Assembly (NCBI GenBank): GCA_947177545.1
Contig: CAMWVF010000037.1
Location: 1 to 8,005, forward strand
Direction: 5' to 3'
Length of the DNA stretch: 8,005 bases
Origin: an uncultured Clostridia bacterium
Lineage (GTDB): Bacteria; Bacillota; Clostridia; Oscillospirales; Ruminococcaceae
Every line of letters starts with the position of its first letter. Within the stretch, counting starts at the first letter, position 1. Shown piece after piece: positions 1-6,131 of this stretch. The notes under the pieces were generated by a model that saw only the letters and a program-made list of their open reading frames with translations, was not told the origin of the DNA and did not search any database. The position numbers were made by a program, and so were the translations under genes.

Positions 1-4
1 TAAT

Positions 5-1273
5 ATGACAGCGCCTCTTGCGGACAGAATACGTCCCAAAATCTTGGACGACGTTGTGGGACAGTCTCACATACTTGGTAAGGACAAGCCGCTCAGAAGA
101 ATTATCGAAAGCGGCAAAATACCCAACATGATATTTTACGGAAGCTCCGGTGTGGGGAAAACCACCGTCGCCCGAATTATTGCCGAAAATACAAACATGA
201 AGCTCCACAAGCTGAACGGCACCTCTGCCTCTATTGCCGATATTAAGGACGTTATCGCCGATACAAATACCTTTGACGGTCTTAACGGAATTCTGCTGTA
301 CTTGGACGAAATACAGTATCTCAACAAAAAACAGCAGCAGTCCATGCTTGAATATATCGAGAACGGACAGATAACCCTTATCGCGTCCACCACAGAAAAT
401 CCCTATTTTTATGTGTACAACGCTATAATAAGCCGCTCCACGGTGTTTGAGTTCAAGCCAATAACCGCTGAGGAGCTTGTCCCCGCTGTGAGCAGGGCTT
501 TCAGCCTTGCCGCCGAGGAGCTGGGCATGAAAATAAAGGTTGAGAAAGGCGTTGTGGAACATATTGCTCAAGGCTGCGGGGGGGACGTGCGCAAATCAAT
601 AAATACAGCGGAGCTTTGCCTCCTTTCCGCTGCAAGCGCAGATGGGGAGGTCGTAATAAAAATGGAGACCGCCAAAGCCCTGACCCAGCGCAGCAATATG
701 CGCTATGACAGGGACGGCGACTCCCATTACGATATTTTGTCGGCGCTCCATAAGTCTGTTCGCGGTTCGGACGAAAACGCCGCCCTCCACTATGCCGCCC
801 GTCTTATTGAGGCGGGGGACATTATTTCACTCTCCAGACGGCTTTTATGTATAGCAGCCGAGGATATAGGTCTTGCCTATCCTCAGATAATCCCCATAGT
901 AAAGGCTTGCGTGGACAGCGCGTTACAGCTTGGTCTGCCGGAGGCAAAGCTGCCTCTTGCAAATGCGGTGATACTTCTTGCCACCGCGCCGAAGTCCAAT
1001 TCGGCTTGTCTTGCTATAGACGCGGCTTTGGAGGACGTTCAGACCAAGGAATGCGGTGATTTCCCACGCCATTTGCAGAATAAGCATTTCGACGGCGAGG
1101 GAGCAGCGGTCAAGGGGCAGCATTATCTGTACCCTCATAATTTTCCCAACCACTATGTTGAGCAGCAGTATCTGCCCGACCCCATAAAGGAGAGGGTCTA
1201 CTACCAATACGGCGAAAACAAGTCGGAACAGGCAGCAAAGCAGTACTGGGCTAAAATAAAGCAGGGCAAATAA
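5..1273 (+). CDS. rarA: Replication-associated recombination protein A (RarA/MgsA family AAA+ ATPase)
   Basis: RarA is a clamp-loader-like AAA+ ATPase that acts in the cytoplasm at stalled or gapped replication forks. In the 422-residue product, Walker A is GSSGVGKTT (residues 46-54; the family more often has GPPG here), Walker B is LLYLDEIQ (97-104), sensor 1 is in IASTTENP, an arginine finger lies in SRSTVFEF near 143-150, and GGDVRKSIN is the sensor 2 region. The C-terminal half has the family's oligomerisation and MgsA blocks: DGDSHYD, SALHKSVRGSDE, AAEDIGLA, and near the end GQHYLYPHNFPNHYV and QQYLPD. The length matches the usual 420-430 residues, and MTAPLADRIRP matches the normal N-terminus, so the ATG is probably the real start. 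Only four bases precede it and none forms an in-frame stop, so neither a ribosome binding site nor a longer start can be judged. It is convergent with the S1 gene downstream. Family assignment is very secure. Confidence 0.96.
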   Translation: MTAPLADRIRPKILDDVVGQSHILGKDKPLRRIIESGKIPNMIFYGSSGVGKTTVARIIAENTNMKLHKLNGTSASIADIKDVIADTNTFDGLNGILLYLDEIQYLNKKQQQSMLEYIENGQITLIASTTENPYFYVYNAIISRSTVFEFKPITAEELVPAVSRAFSLAAEELGMKIKVEKGVVEHIAQGCGGDVRKSINTAELCLLSAASADGEVVIKMETAKALTQRSNMRYDRDGDSHYDILSALHKSVRGSDENAALHYAARLIEAGDIISLSRRLLCIAAEDIGLAYPQIIPIVKACVDSALQLGLPEAKLPLANAVILLATAPKSNSACLAIDAALEDVQTKECGDFPRHLQNKHFDGEGAAVKGQHYLYPHNFPNHYVEQQYLPDPIKERVYYQYGENKSEQAAKQYWAKIKQGK

Positions 1274-1288
1274 TTGACAATTTATATC

Positions 1289-1318
1289 AGGGGACGGTAA
1301 ACACGTCCCCTAAATTAT
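1289..1318. terminator. Shared hairpin terminator between convergent rarA and S1-domain gene
   Basis: An 8-bp perfect stem, AGGGGACG (1289-1296) with CGTCCCCT (1304-1311), encloses a 7-base loop. It sits 16 bases after the rarA stop and 15 bases from the stop of the opposing gene. The sequence after the stem is AT-rich on both sides (AAATTATTT to the right, ATATAAATTG read leftward) but without a pure U run. It probably serves both transcripts, with moderate strength in each direction. Confidence 0.75.
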
Positions 1319-1325
1319 TTAGAAT

Positions 1326-2246
1326 TTAGAAACGGCTTTCTATAATTTTTGAGGATAATTCCGAGGAATACCGCCAGTGAGAAATATGCCCATCGGTTAT
1401 AAAATATTCGGGAGGACGGTGAATGTGCGACCCGCTGAAAACGTCCACAATAATTAGCTTGACCTTCATTTTTTCGGGGATAAGCGCCTTTATGTAAACG
1501 CTTGCATGCTGACCCACAGCCGCGCCCTCTTTAGGCTCGGCAAGTCCCGCAAGATTGGGGGTAAGCTCCACAAAAATTCCGTAATCCTCAACGCTGCGGA
1601 TTATTCCGGAAACAGTCTCGCCGTAATTGAAGCGGGATGCGTTTTCCTCCCAAGTACCTAATAGCTCCTTGTGGGAGAGCCATACCCTGCCGCCGCTTAC
1701 GTCCTTGATTACTACGAAAATATCCTGTCCGGTCTGAAAACGGTCGGAGGGGTGGGATATCCGCGAAACGGAAATAGCGTCTATTGGAATAAGGGACGGT
1801 ATCCCGCAGCCAATGTCAACGAAAGCTCCGAACTGTTCAAGGTGAGTTACCTTTGCGGGGATAACGTCCCCGGGTGTCAGGGTGGAGATAAAATTCTCCA
1901 TGCACTCCTGCTGGACCTCACGTCTGGACAGTACAGCGGTGAAGCCCCCCGTCTCGTCCTTTAAAATCTGCTTGACCTTGAAGCAAACGGGCTTGTTGAC
2001 CTTAGTGATGAGAGCGATGTCCTTGGTAGTCCCCTCGGAAATGCCTATCGCGCCCTCCTCGCGGGGGATAATACCCTTGGCGCAGGGCAGGTCGATGTGC
2101 AAGTCGTGGTCGTTGTCGCATATCAGCACACGTGCTTCGAGAATTTTCTCCTGAAGCATGGCTTCCTGCAAAGCGAAAATTGATTTGATACAGCTTTGAT
2201 TATCGGGCGTCATAAAAAGCTCGCCCTCAGGACAATATTTTTTCAT
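1326..2246 (-). CDS. S1-domain RNA-binding protein (ribosomal protein S1-like)
   Basis: The 306-residue product is built from S1/OB-fold RNA-binding domains. The first, about residues 30-108, is divergent (HDLHIDLPCAKGIIPREEGA, then KPVCFKVKQI and AVLSRRE). The second, about 124-193, is canonical (PGDVIPAKVTHLEQFGAFVDI, then GRVWLSHKELLGTW). The third, about 207-268, carries GETVSGIIRSVEDYGIFVEL and KVKLIIVDV. The roughly 40-residue C-terminal tail (HRPPEYFITDGHISHWRYS) is outside the S1 fold. Proteins of this shape are often labelled 30S ribosomal protein S1 in Clostridia, but true bacterial S1 usually has four to six domains or is fused to IspH, so mRNA binding or translation is inferred and the exact role is open. 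The start has a strong GGGAGG six bases before the ATG; a second Met at residue 12 lacks this. A terminator upstream separates it from the next minus-strand gene, so it probably has its own promoter. Confidence 0.88.
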   Translation of the reverse strand: MKKYCPEGELFMTPDNQSCIKSIFALQEAMLQEKILEARVLICDNDHDLHIDLPCAKGIIPREEGAIGISEGTTKDIALITKVNKPVCFKVKQILKDETGGFTAVLSRREVQQECMENFISTLTPGDVIPAKVTHLEQFGAFVDIGCGIPSLIPIDAISVSRISHPSDRFQTGQDIFVVIKDVSGGRVWLSHKELLGTWEENASRFNYGETVSGIIRSVEDYGIFVELTPNLAGLAEPKEGAAVGQHASVYIKALIPEKMKVKLIIVDVFSGSHIHRPPEYFITDGHISHWRYSSELSSKIIESRF

Positions 2247-2309
2247 TTTGTACCTCCCGAGTTTTTATTCTGAATGTTTCTGCTTTTCAATTCTATGCTT
2301 TGGGGACGT

Positions 2310-2338
2310 TTTATATTCGGGAAAAGTTATTGCATCGA
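2310..2338 (-). promoter_or_regulatory. Weak candidate sigma-A promoter for the S1-domain gene
   Basis: Read on the minus strand, TCGATG (2333-2338) and TATAAA (2310-2315) are separated by 17 bases. The -10 is good and the -35 matches TTGACA at only three of six positions. It lies between the upstream terminator (2361-2390) and the S1-domain start at 2246, where a promoter is needed, and predicts a leader of roughly 55-60 bases. The placement is stronger evidence than the sequence match. Confidence 0.35.
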
Positions 2339-2360
2339 AAATTTTTTTGCTAATGTACAT

Positions 2361-2390
2361 AAAAAATAACCGCAGAGAAATTCCCTGCGG
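2361..2390 (-). terminator. Rho-independent terminator of the 114-residue unknown gene
   Basis: On the minus strand, CCGCAG (2385-2390) pairs with CTGCGG (2370-2375), with partly self-complementary GAA/TTC bases in the loop, followed at once by TTATTTTTT (2361-2369). It starts about 28 bases after the stop codon of the minus-strand gene at 2418-2762. Stem, loop and U-tract are all of textbook form. Confidence 0.85.
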
Positions 2391-2417
2391 AATAGAGTTG
2401 GAGTGTGTCAACGAAAT

Positions 2418-2762
2418 CTAAGTCAGCCGTGTTATATCCCTGCCGCCGTGACCGATTATAATTCGGGAAGCCTTTGCGGCGTCCTCGCTTCGGCATACCA
2501 CTTCAACGATGTGCTTAGCCGAAATATAGTCGTTCTCGAATACCTCGCTCTCGTTATCGTGCGAGGGGAAACTAAGAGGCATGGAGTAAGTCGGATTGTT
2601 TGTGGTGGTGTTAAAGGCTACCACCGTGTTCATTTTGTTGGTCTGTTTGTGAGCGGAGCGCTCCTTTGTCTCGACAGACGCAAGGGGAGACAGGGCGTTT
2701 TTTAAAGCTCCCGCGGCAAAGTCCGCGCTGTCTGGAGAGTCGAAATGTGCGATTATTTTCAT
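2418..2762 (-). CDS. Hypothetical protein, 114 residues, no family recognised
   Basis: I do not recognise a characterised family. The predicted protein is small, soluble and without a signal peptide or membrane segment. It begins with a beta-alpha pattern (MKIIAHFDSPDSADFAAGAL), has a middle section about 37-75 rich in Ser, Thr, Asn and Lys that is probably a linker or loop, and ends with a second beta-alpha unit (KHIVEVVCRSEDAAKASRII) followed by GHGGRDI. Two beta-alpha units that both place SxDxA at the turn suggest a duplicated ferredoxin-like or ACT-like fold, which is inference. Translation is supported by AAAGGAGA about ten bases before the ATG, a promoter at 2830-2858 and a strong terminator at 2361-2390, so this is a complete monocistronic unit. 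It is transcribed divergently from the DUF951 gene. An open frame on the other strand looks like a shadow. Confidence 0.75.
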   Translation of the reverse strand: MKIIAHFDSPDSADFAAGALKNALSPLASVETKERSAHKQTNKMNTVVAFNTTTNNPTYSMPLSFPSHDNESEVFENDYISAKHIVEVVCRSEDAAKASRIIIGHGGRDITRLT

Positions 2763-2829
2763 GGGTAAAAGTTCTCCTTTACTTATTGTGATTTAGTATT
2801 ATTTGTGCAATTCGCTTCTTTTAGAGTAA

Positions 2830-2858
2830 ATTATACGTGCTATTTTTTATTTTGTTTA
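2830..2858 (-). promoter_or_regulatory. Sigma-A-type promoter driving the 114-residue unknown gene
   Basis: On the minus strand, TAAACA (2853-2858, four of six matches to TTGACA) and a perfect TATAAT (2830-2835) are separated by exactly 17 bases. The predicted start is near 2823, giving a leader of about 60 bases that contains the AAAGGAGA ribosome binding site at 2773-2780. It is back to back with the rightward promoter at 2887-2916. Confidence 0.65.
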
Positions 2859-2864
2859 GAATTT

Positions 2865-2885
2865 CTGAAAATATTGCTGAAAATA
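2865..2885 (+). repeat. Tandem CTGAAAATA repeat between two divergent promoters
   Basis: CTGAAAATA occurs at 2865-2873 and again at 2877-2885, a 12-base period of about one helical turn. The pair fills the space between the leftward -35 box (ends 2858) and the rightward -35 box (starts 2887). A third exact copy lies at 3213-3221 in the gap before prfA. Possible roles are a shared operator or an AT-rich UP-element-like activator of both promoters. Only the sequence and placement are observed; the function is inferred. Confidence 0.5.
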
Positions 2886-2886
2886 A

Positions 2887-2916
2887 TTGCTTTTAAGGGG
2901 TAAAATGTGGTATAAT
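2887..2916 (+). promoter_or_regulatory. Strong extended -10 promoter for the DUF951 gene and probably prfA onward
   Basis: TTGCTT (2887-2892) and a perfect TATAAT (2911-2916) are 18 bases apart, and TGG directly before the -10 makes an extended -10 (TGnTATAAT). Transcription should start near 2923, leaving a leader of about 75 bases before the DUF951 ATG. No clear terminator follows until well into the rightward run, so this may also transcribe prfA and genes beyond it. Confidence 0.75.
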
Positions 2917-2997
2917 AAAATTATTGTCTATATAATTTTATTACTTGCAATTTTTGTCAATTTTACAATAAAATCTTCTGAAGGGAGCGCGCCGCGA

Positions 2998-3192
2998 ATG
3001 GATATTTCTCCAATGGATATACTTGTTATGAAAAAACAGCACCCCTGCGGCGAAAAGCGTATGCTTGTGCTTAGAGCGGGCATGGACTTCAAGCTGCGGT
3101 GTATTGGATGCGGACACGAGTTCATGGCGCCCAGAAGTAAAATAGAAAAAAATGTAAAATCAGTTGAGCGTTCCGAAAAAGGCGAGCCTTAG
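2998..3192 (+). CDS. DUF951 family protein (small, probably zinc-binding)
   Basis: The 64-residue product has the DUF951 pattern end to end: an N-terminal MDILVMKKQHPCG, a central LRAGMDFKLRC, then CIGCGHEFMAPRSKIEKNVK. Cys17, Cys35 and Cys38, with His15 or His40 nearby, look like a zinc site. The fold is thought to be a small beta barrel and the function is unknown; a nucleic-acid role is often suspected but unproven. I place the start at the ATG at 2998, behind AAGGGAG (2981-2987), because the family starts there with about 60-68 residues. A longer frame opens at a TTG at 2887 and would add a hydrophobic, helix-like N-terminus, but that stretch is the promoter (2887-2916) and its leader. 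The gene ends in TAG, a codon read only by RF1, whose gene prfA comes next after 97 bases. Confidence 0.88.
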   Translation: MDISPMDILVMKKQHPCGEKRMLVLRAGMDFKLRCIGCGHEFMAPRSKIEKNVKSVERSEKGEP

Positions 3193-3210
3193 CGGACAGC
3201 AGCTTTTGAT

Positions 3211-3289
3211 TACTGAAAATACCGATTTTGAAAGGAGAGTTTGCGGCGGTTTGTTCTGATTTTCAGTATCAGCCGCAAGCAATATTGTT
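3211..3289 (+). promoter_or_regulatory. Structured leader before prfA with interleaved inverted repeats and distant Shine-Dalgarno
   Basis: Two perfect inverted repeats interleave. Stem A pairs TACTGAAAAT (3211-3220) with ATTTTCAGTA (3259-3268). Stem B pairs TTGCGGC (3241-3247) with GCCGCAA (3272-3278). Since A5', B5', A3', B3' alternate, the RNA could form a pseudoknot or switch between two folds. The only good ribosome binding site, AAAGGAG (3231-3237), lies in the loop of A and 52 bases from the prfA ATG. Folding stem B would cut the single-stranded distance to about 14 bases. This suggests translational control of prfA, which is inferred and not known for the family. Confidence 0.45.
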
Positions 3290-4363
3290 ATGTTTGAAAA
3301 GCTAAAGGCTGCCGAGGAAAAATACGGCGAAATAAGCGAAAAGCTTACTGATATGGAGGTTATCGGCGATAATAAGCTGTACGCCTCACTTATGAAAGAA
3401 TATAAAAATCTTACTCCGATTGTGGAGAAGTACCGCGAGTACTGCAAGTGCAAAAAAGCTGCCGATGAGGCTAAAGAGCTTCTTGACGACAGCGGCACGG
3501 ACAGCGAAATGAAAGAGCTTGCTCGAATGGAGCTTGAGGAAAACCGTACCCGTATTGAGGAGATAAGCGAGGAGCTTAAGATCCTCCTTATACCAAAGGA
3601 TCCCAATGACGACAAGAACGTTATTATCGAGATACGCGGCGGCGCGGGCGGCGACGAGGCGTCACTTTTTGCAAACTCGCTGTACAGAATGTACACTATG
3701 TACGCCGAAGCACGCCGTTGGAAAATCGAAGTTCTAAGTATAAACGAGACCGAACTTGGCGGCATCAAGGAAATAAGCTTCAGCGTTGAGGGTGAGGGAG
3801 CGTACTCCCGCTTTAAGTATGAAAGCGGCGTTCACCGCGTCCAGCGCGTCCCGGAGACCGAGTCACAGGGCAGGATTCACACCTCCACGGTAACGGTTGC
3901 GGTGCTTGTTGAGGCGGACGATGTTGAACTGGAAATAAATCCCGCAGATTTAAAAATAGATGTGTTCAGAGCCTCGGGCGCAGGGGGACAGCACATAAAC
4001 AAAACCGAGTCGGCGGTGAGGATTACCCACCTGCCAACAGGTGTTGTAGTCGAGTGTCAGGACGAGCGAAGCCAGCATAAAAACAAGGATAAGGCAATGA
4101 AGATACTTCGTTCAAGGCTTTATGAAGCTCTTATGCAGGAGCAGAACGATAAAATTGCCTCCGAGCGTAAATCTCAGGTCGGCACGGGCAACCGCTCCGA
4201 GCGTATACGGACTTACAATTTCCCCGAAAGCCGCGTTACCGACCACAGAATAGGACTTACGATATACCGTCTTGAAAGCATTCTGAACGGCAATATTGAC
4301 GAGATAATAGATGCTCTCGCCACTGCAGATCAAGCGGCAAAATTATCGCAAGATACAGACTAA
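3290..4363 (+). CDS. prfA: Peptide chain release factor 1
   Basis: RF1 recognises UAA and UAG in the ribosomal A site and triggers hydrolysis of peptidyl-tRNA. The 357-residue product has normal family length and order: a helical N-terminal domain (1-100), the [16 protein letters not shown] block (about 113-128), the stop-codon reading motif of P-x-T type as PET at 188-190 inside [18 protein letters not shown], and the catalytic GGQ at 232-234 within [38 protein letters not shown] near 300-321 is the usual C-terminal signature. P-x-T rather than SPF separates it from RF2, and no RF2-type frameshift is present. The ATG at 3290 is the only usable start, since an in-frame TGA lies at 3257-3259 with no start codon between, yet no Shine-Dalgarno sits directly before it. 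Sua5 follows after 33 bases. The prmC gene, whose product methylates this GGQ and which often follows prfA, is absent here. Confidence 0.97.
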   Translation: MFEKLKAAEEKYGEISEKLTDMEVIGDNKLYASLMKEYKNLTPIVEKYREYCKCKKAADEAKELLDDSGTDSEMKELARMELEENRTRIEEISEELKILLIPKDPNDDKNVIIEIRGGAGGDEASLFANSLYRMYTMYAEARRWKIEVLSINETELGGIKEISFSVEGEGAYSRFKYESGVHRVQRVPETESQGRIHTSTVTVAVLVEADDVELEINPADLKIDVFRASGAGGQHINKTESAVRITHLPTGVVVECQDERSQHKNKDKAMKILRSRLYEALMQEQNDKIASERKSQVGTGNRSERIRTYNFPESRVTDHRIGLTIYRLESILNGNIDEIIDALATADQAAKLSQDTD

Positions 4364-4396
4364 ATATTTAATTTTCTAATTTACAAGGTGAAATAA

Positions 4397-5407
4397 ATGT
4401 CATATGCAACAAAGCTTCTGACGACCTCGGAGGCTGATATAGAGTACGCCGCAGGACTTATCGCGGACGGCGAAGTGGTGGGTATGCCGACGGAAACGGT
4501 TTACGGACTTGCGGCGGACGCCGAAAATATCTCCGCTGTGGAAAAAATTTTCCAAGCCAAGGGCAGACCTCAAGACAACCCTCTTATTGTCCACATTGCG
4601 GAGGCAGGGGATATCGGCAGGTACGCCCGCGACGTCCCCGAAATTGCCTACAAGCTTGCGGAAAAGTTTTGTCCCGGACCTTTGACAATGGTTCTGCCGA
4701 AAAGGGATAGAATACCCGATATAACAAGCGCGGGGCTTGACACGGTGGGAATACGTATCCCGTATCACAATGCTGCCCGAAAACTTATACGTTTAAGCGG
4801 CAAGGCAATAGCCGCACCCTCGGCAAACTTGTCGGGAAGTCCAAGCCCCACAACGGCAGCTCATGTTATAAACGACATGAACGGACGGATACCCGCAGTA
4901 ATAGACGGAGGGAACTGTCCCGTAGGGGTGGAAAGCACGGTCATTTCCTTTGAAAATGAAGCAATACGCATACTCCGCCCTGGGTTTATCTCGTGGGAGG
5001 AGCTTTCAGAATTCGGTGAGGTAGTAAAGGATAAACACATAACCGAGTCCGCAGGGGAGGGCGAAGCTGTGCGCTCACCCGGAATGAAATATAAGCACTA
5101 TTCTCCTAAAGCGAGAGTAACTATTGTCTGCGGCAGCGAGCAGCAATTTGTTGATTTTGTGAACAATTTAAATGATGAAAATGTGTACGCAATGCCGTTT
5201 GAGATTTCAGAAAAAATGCGTGTGCCATGTATTCCTTACGGTAAGACCGCAGAGGAGCAGGCTGCAAGACTTTTTGCGGTACTGCGTGAGTTTGATGAAA
5301 AGAGTGCGGAACGTGTCTACGCCATGTGCCCATCTCAAAGCGGGGTAGGACTGGCTGTATACAACCGTCTTTTAAGGGCGGCAGGTTTTGAAATAATAAA
5401 TTTATAA
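4397..5407 (+). CDS. sua5: L-threonylcarbamoyladenylate synthase, Sua5/YwlC type
   Basis: The enzyme makes threonylcarbamoyl-AMP from threonine, bicarbonate and ATP; TsaD with TsaB/TsaE then transfers the group to A37 of ANN-decoding tRNAs (t6A). At 336 residues it is the long, two-domain form. The YrdC domain spans about 9-200, with PTETVYGL (31-38), the KxR motif KGR (55-57), CPGPLTMVL (92-100), SANLSG (142-147) and STVI. The family linker SPGMKYKHYSPKA (227-239) leads to the C-terminal Sua5 domain (about 240-333), which includes the usual GVGLAVYNRLLRAA near the end. The start has AAGGTG six bases before the ATG. It lies 33 bases behind prfA and is probably cotranscribed with it; in many Firmicutes the same two genes sit in one cluster with prmC and others between them. 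No defect is seen. Confidence 0.96.
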   Translation: MSYATKLLTTSEADIEYAAGLIADGEVVGMPTETVYGLAADAENISAVEKIFQAKGRPQDNPLIVHIAEAGDIGRYARDVPEIAYKLAEKFCPGPLTMVLPKRDRIPDITSAGLDTVGIRIPYHNAARKLIRLSGKAIAAPSANLSGSPSPTTAAHVINDMNGRIPAVIDGGNCPVGVESTVISFENEAIRILRPGFISWEELSEFGEVVKDKHITESAGEGEAVRSPGMKYKHYSPKARVTIVCGSEQQFVDFVNNLNDENVYAMPFEISEKMRVPCIPYGKTAEEQAARLFAVLREFDEKSAERVYAMCPSQSGVGLAVYNRLLRAAGFEIINL

Positions 5408-5421
5408 AATAGGGATAGGTA

Positions 5422-5463
5422 ATGTCTTATAAGAATATCGGAGGCTGTGCTTTTGGCTTCTGA
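5422..5463 (+). CDS. Possible 13-residue micro-ORF between sua5 and coaE
   Basis: In the 91-base gap between sua5 and coaE, an ATG at 5422 opens a 13-codon frame, MSYKNIGGCAFGF, ending in TGA. AGGG (5411-5414) lies seven bases before the ATG, a weak ribosome binding site. A second site, GGAGG (5440-5444), sits inside it and points to a TTG at 5453. It could be a leader peptide that helps ribosomes reach coaE, or chance. I see no similarity to a known leader peptide. Confidence 0.15.
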   Translation: MSYKNIGGCAFGF

Positions 5464-5498
5464 ATTTCTTGCGTATTATAGGGAAGGAATGGTTAAAT

Positions 5499-6131
5499 AT
5501 GAGCGATACGCCGGATACGGCAGTAATTGGTCTTACGGGTCAGAGCGGAGCGGGAAAGACTACTGTTTGTCAGGTGTTTGCCGAAAACGGTTTTGCAATA
5601 ATAAACGCTGACCAAATTGCACGGAAAATCATGGAGTCCGGTACTCCATGCCTTGAAGAAGCTGCGGAATGTTTCGGCAGCGACATTCTCAACAGTGACG
5701 GAAGTCTTAACAGACAGCGGCTTGCGGATATTGTTTTTGAAGATAAGGAAAAGCTTAGACAGCTTAACGCTATAAGCTATCCTTACATAACTTATGAAAT
5801 TTTGCAGATGATAAATAAATACACCAACGAAAAGCAGCGGTACGTGCTTTTGGACGCTCCCACGCTTTTTGAGAGCAGGGCGGACGATTTCTGCGATTTG
5901 ATAATAAGCGTTACCGCCTCCGAGAAAAACCGCACCGAGCGCATCTCCAAGCGGGACGGCATTACCGCCGAGCAGATAAAGGGCAGGTTTTCTTCCCAGC
6001 ACTCCGAAAAGTTTTTTATAAACCATTCGGACTTTATCATCAAGAACAATAAGTCTGTTGAGATTCTTAAGGAAAAGGCAAAAGAGGTCGCGGAAAAAAT
6101 TAAGGAGTATTACAATGCTGAAGAAAATTAG
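5499..6131 (+). CDS. coaE: Dephospho-CoA kinase
   Basis: CoaE performs the last step of coenzyme A synthesis, ATP-dependent phosphorylation of the 3'-hydroxyl of dephospho-CoA in the cytoplasm. The 210-residue protein has the P-loop GQSGAGKTT (14-22), the substrate-binding NADQIARKI (36-44, usually DADxIAR), LLDAPTLFES (117-126, family LDxPLLFE), and a lid and C-terminal part with ERISKRDGITAEQI (147-160), RFSSQ and HSDFIIKNN (176-184). Length fits the usual 195-210. I choose the ATG at 5499, after AAGGA (5484-5488) with a ten-base gap; a TTG ten codons earlier would add residues the family lacks and has no ribosome binding site. The gene ends in TAG and its last 17 bases overlap the transglycosylase start, so the two are probably translationally coupled. 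Confidence 0.95.
   Translation: MSDTPDTAVIGLTGQSGAGKTTVCQVFAENGFAIINADQIARKIMESGTPCLEEAAECFGSDILNSDGSLNRQRLADIVFEDKEKLRQLNAISYPYITYEILQMINKYTNEKQRYVLLDAPTLFESRADDFCDLIISVTASEKNRTERISKRDGITAEQIKGRFSSQHSEKFFINHSDFIIKNNKSVEILKEKAKEVAEKIKEYYNAEEN

Noticed and set aside
2403..2705. 100-codon plus-strand frame opposite the 114-residue unknown gene
   Set aside because: No ribosome binding site, and the minus-strand frame has promoter, ribosome binding site and terminator.
3216..3229. AAAAT/ATTTT hairpin after DUF951 as a terminator
   Set aside because: Only a 5-bp AT stem with no U-tract after it; too weak to stop transcription before prfA.
3160..3768. 202-codon minus-strand frame opposite prfA
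   Set aside because: Ser-rich, low-complexity product that mirrors prfA codons, with no family motif; prfA on the other strand is certain.
5469..5498. TTG start ten codons upstream for coaE
   Set aside because: No ribosome binding site before the TTG, while AAGGA precedes the ATG at 5499; family members start just before the P-loop strand.
6058..6114. Upstream start for the transglycosylase
   Set aside because: Adds a basic stretch encoded inside coaE and would bury the AAGGAG site that clearly serves the ATG at 6115.
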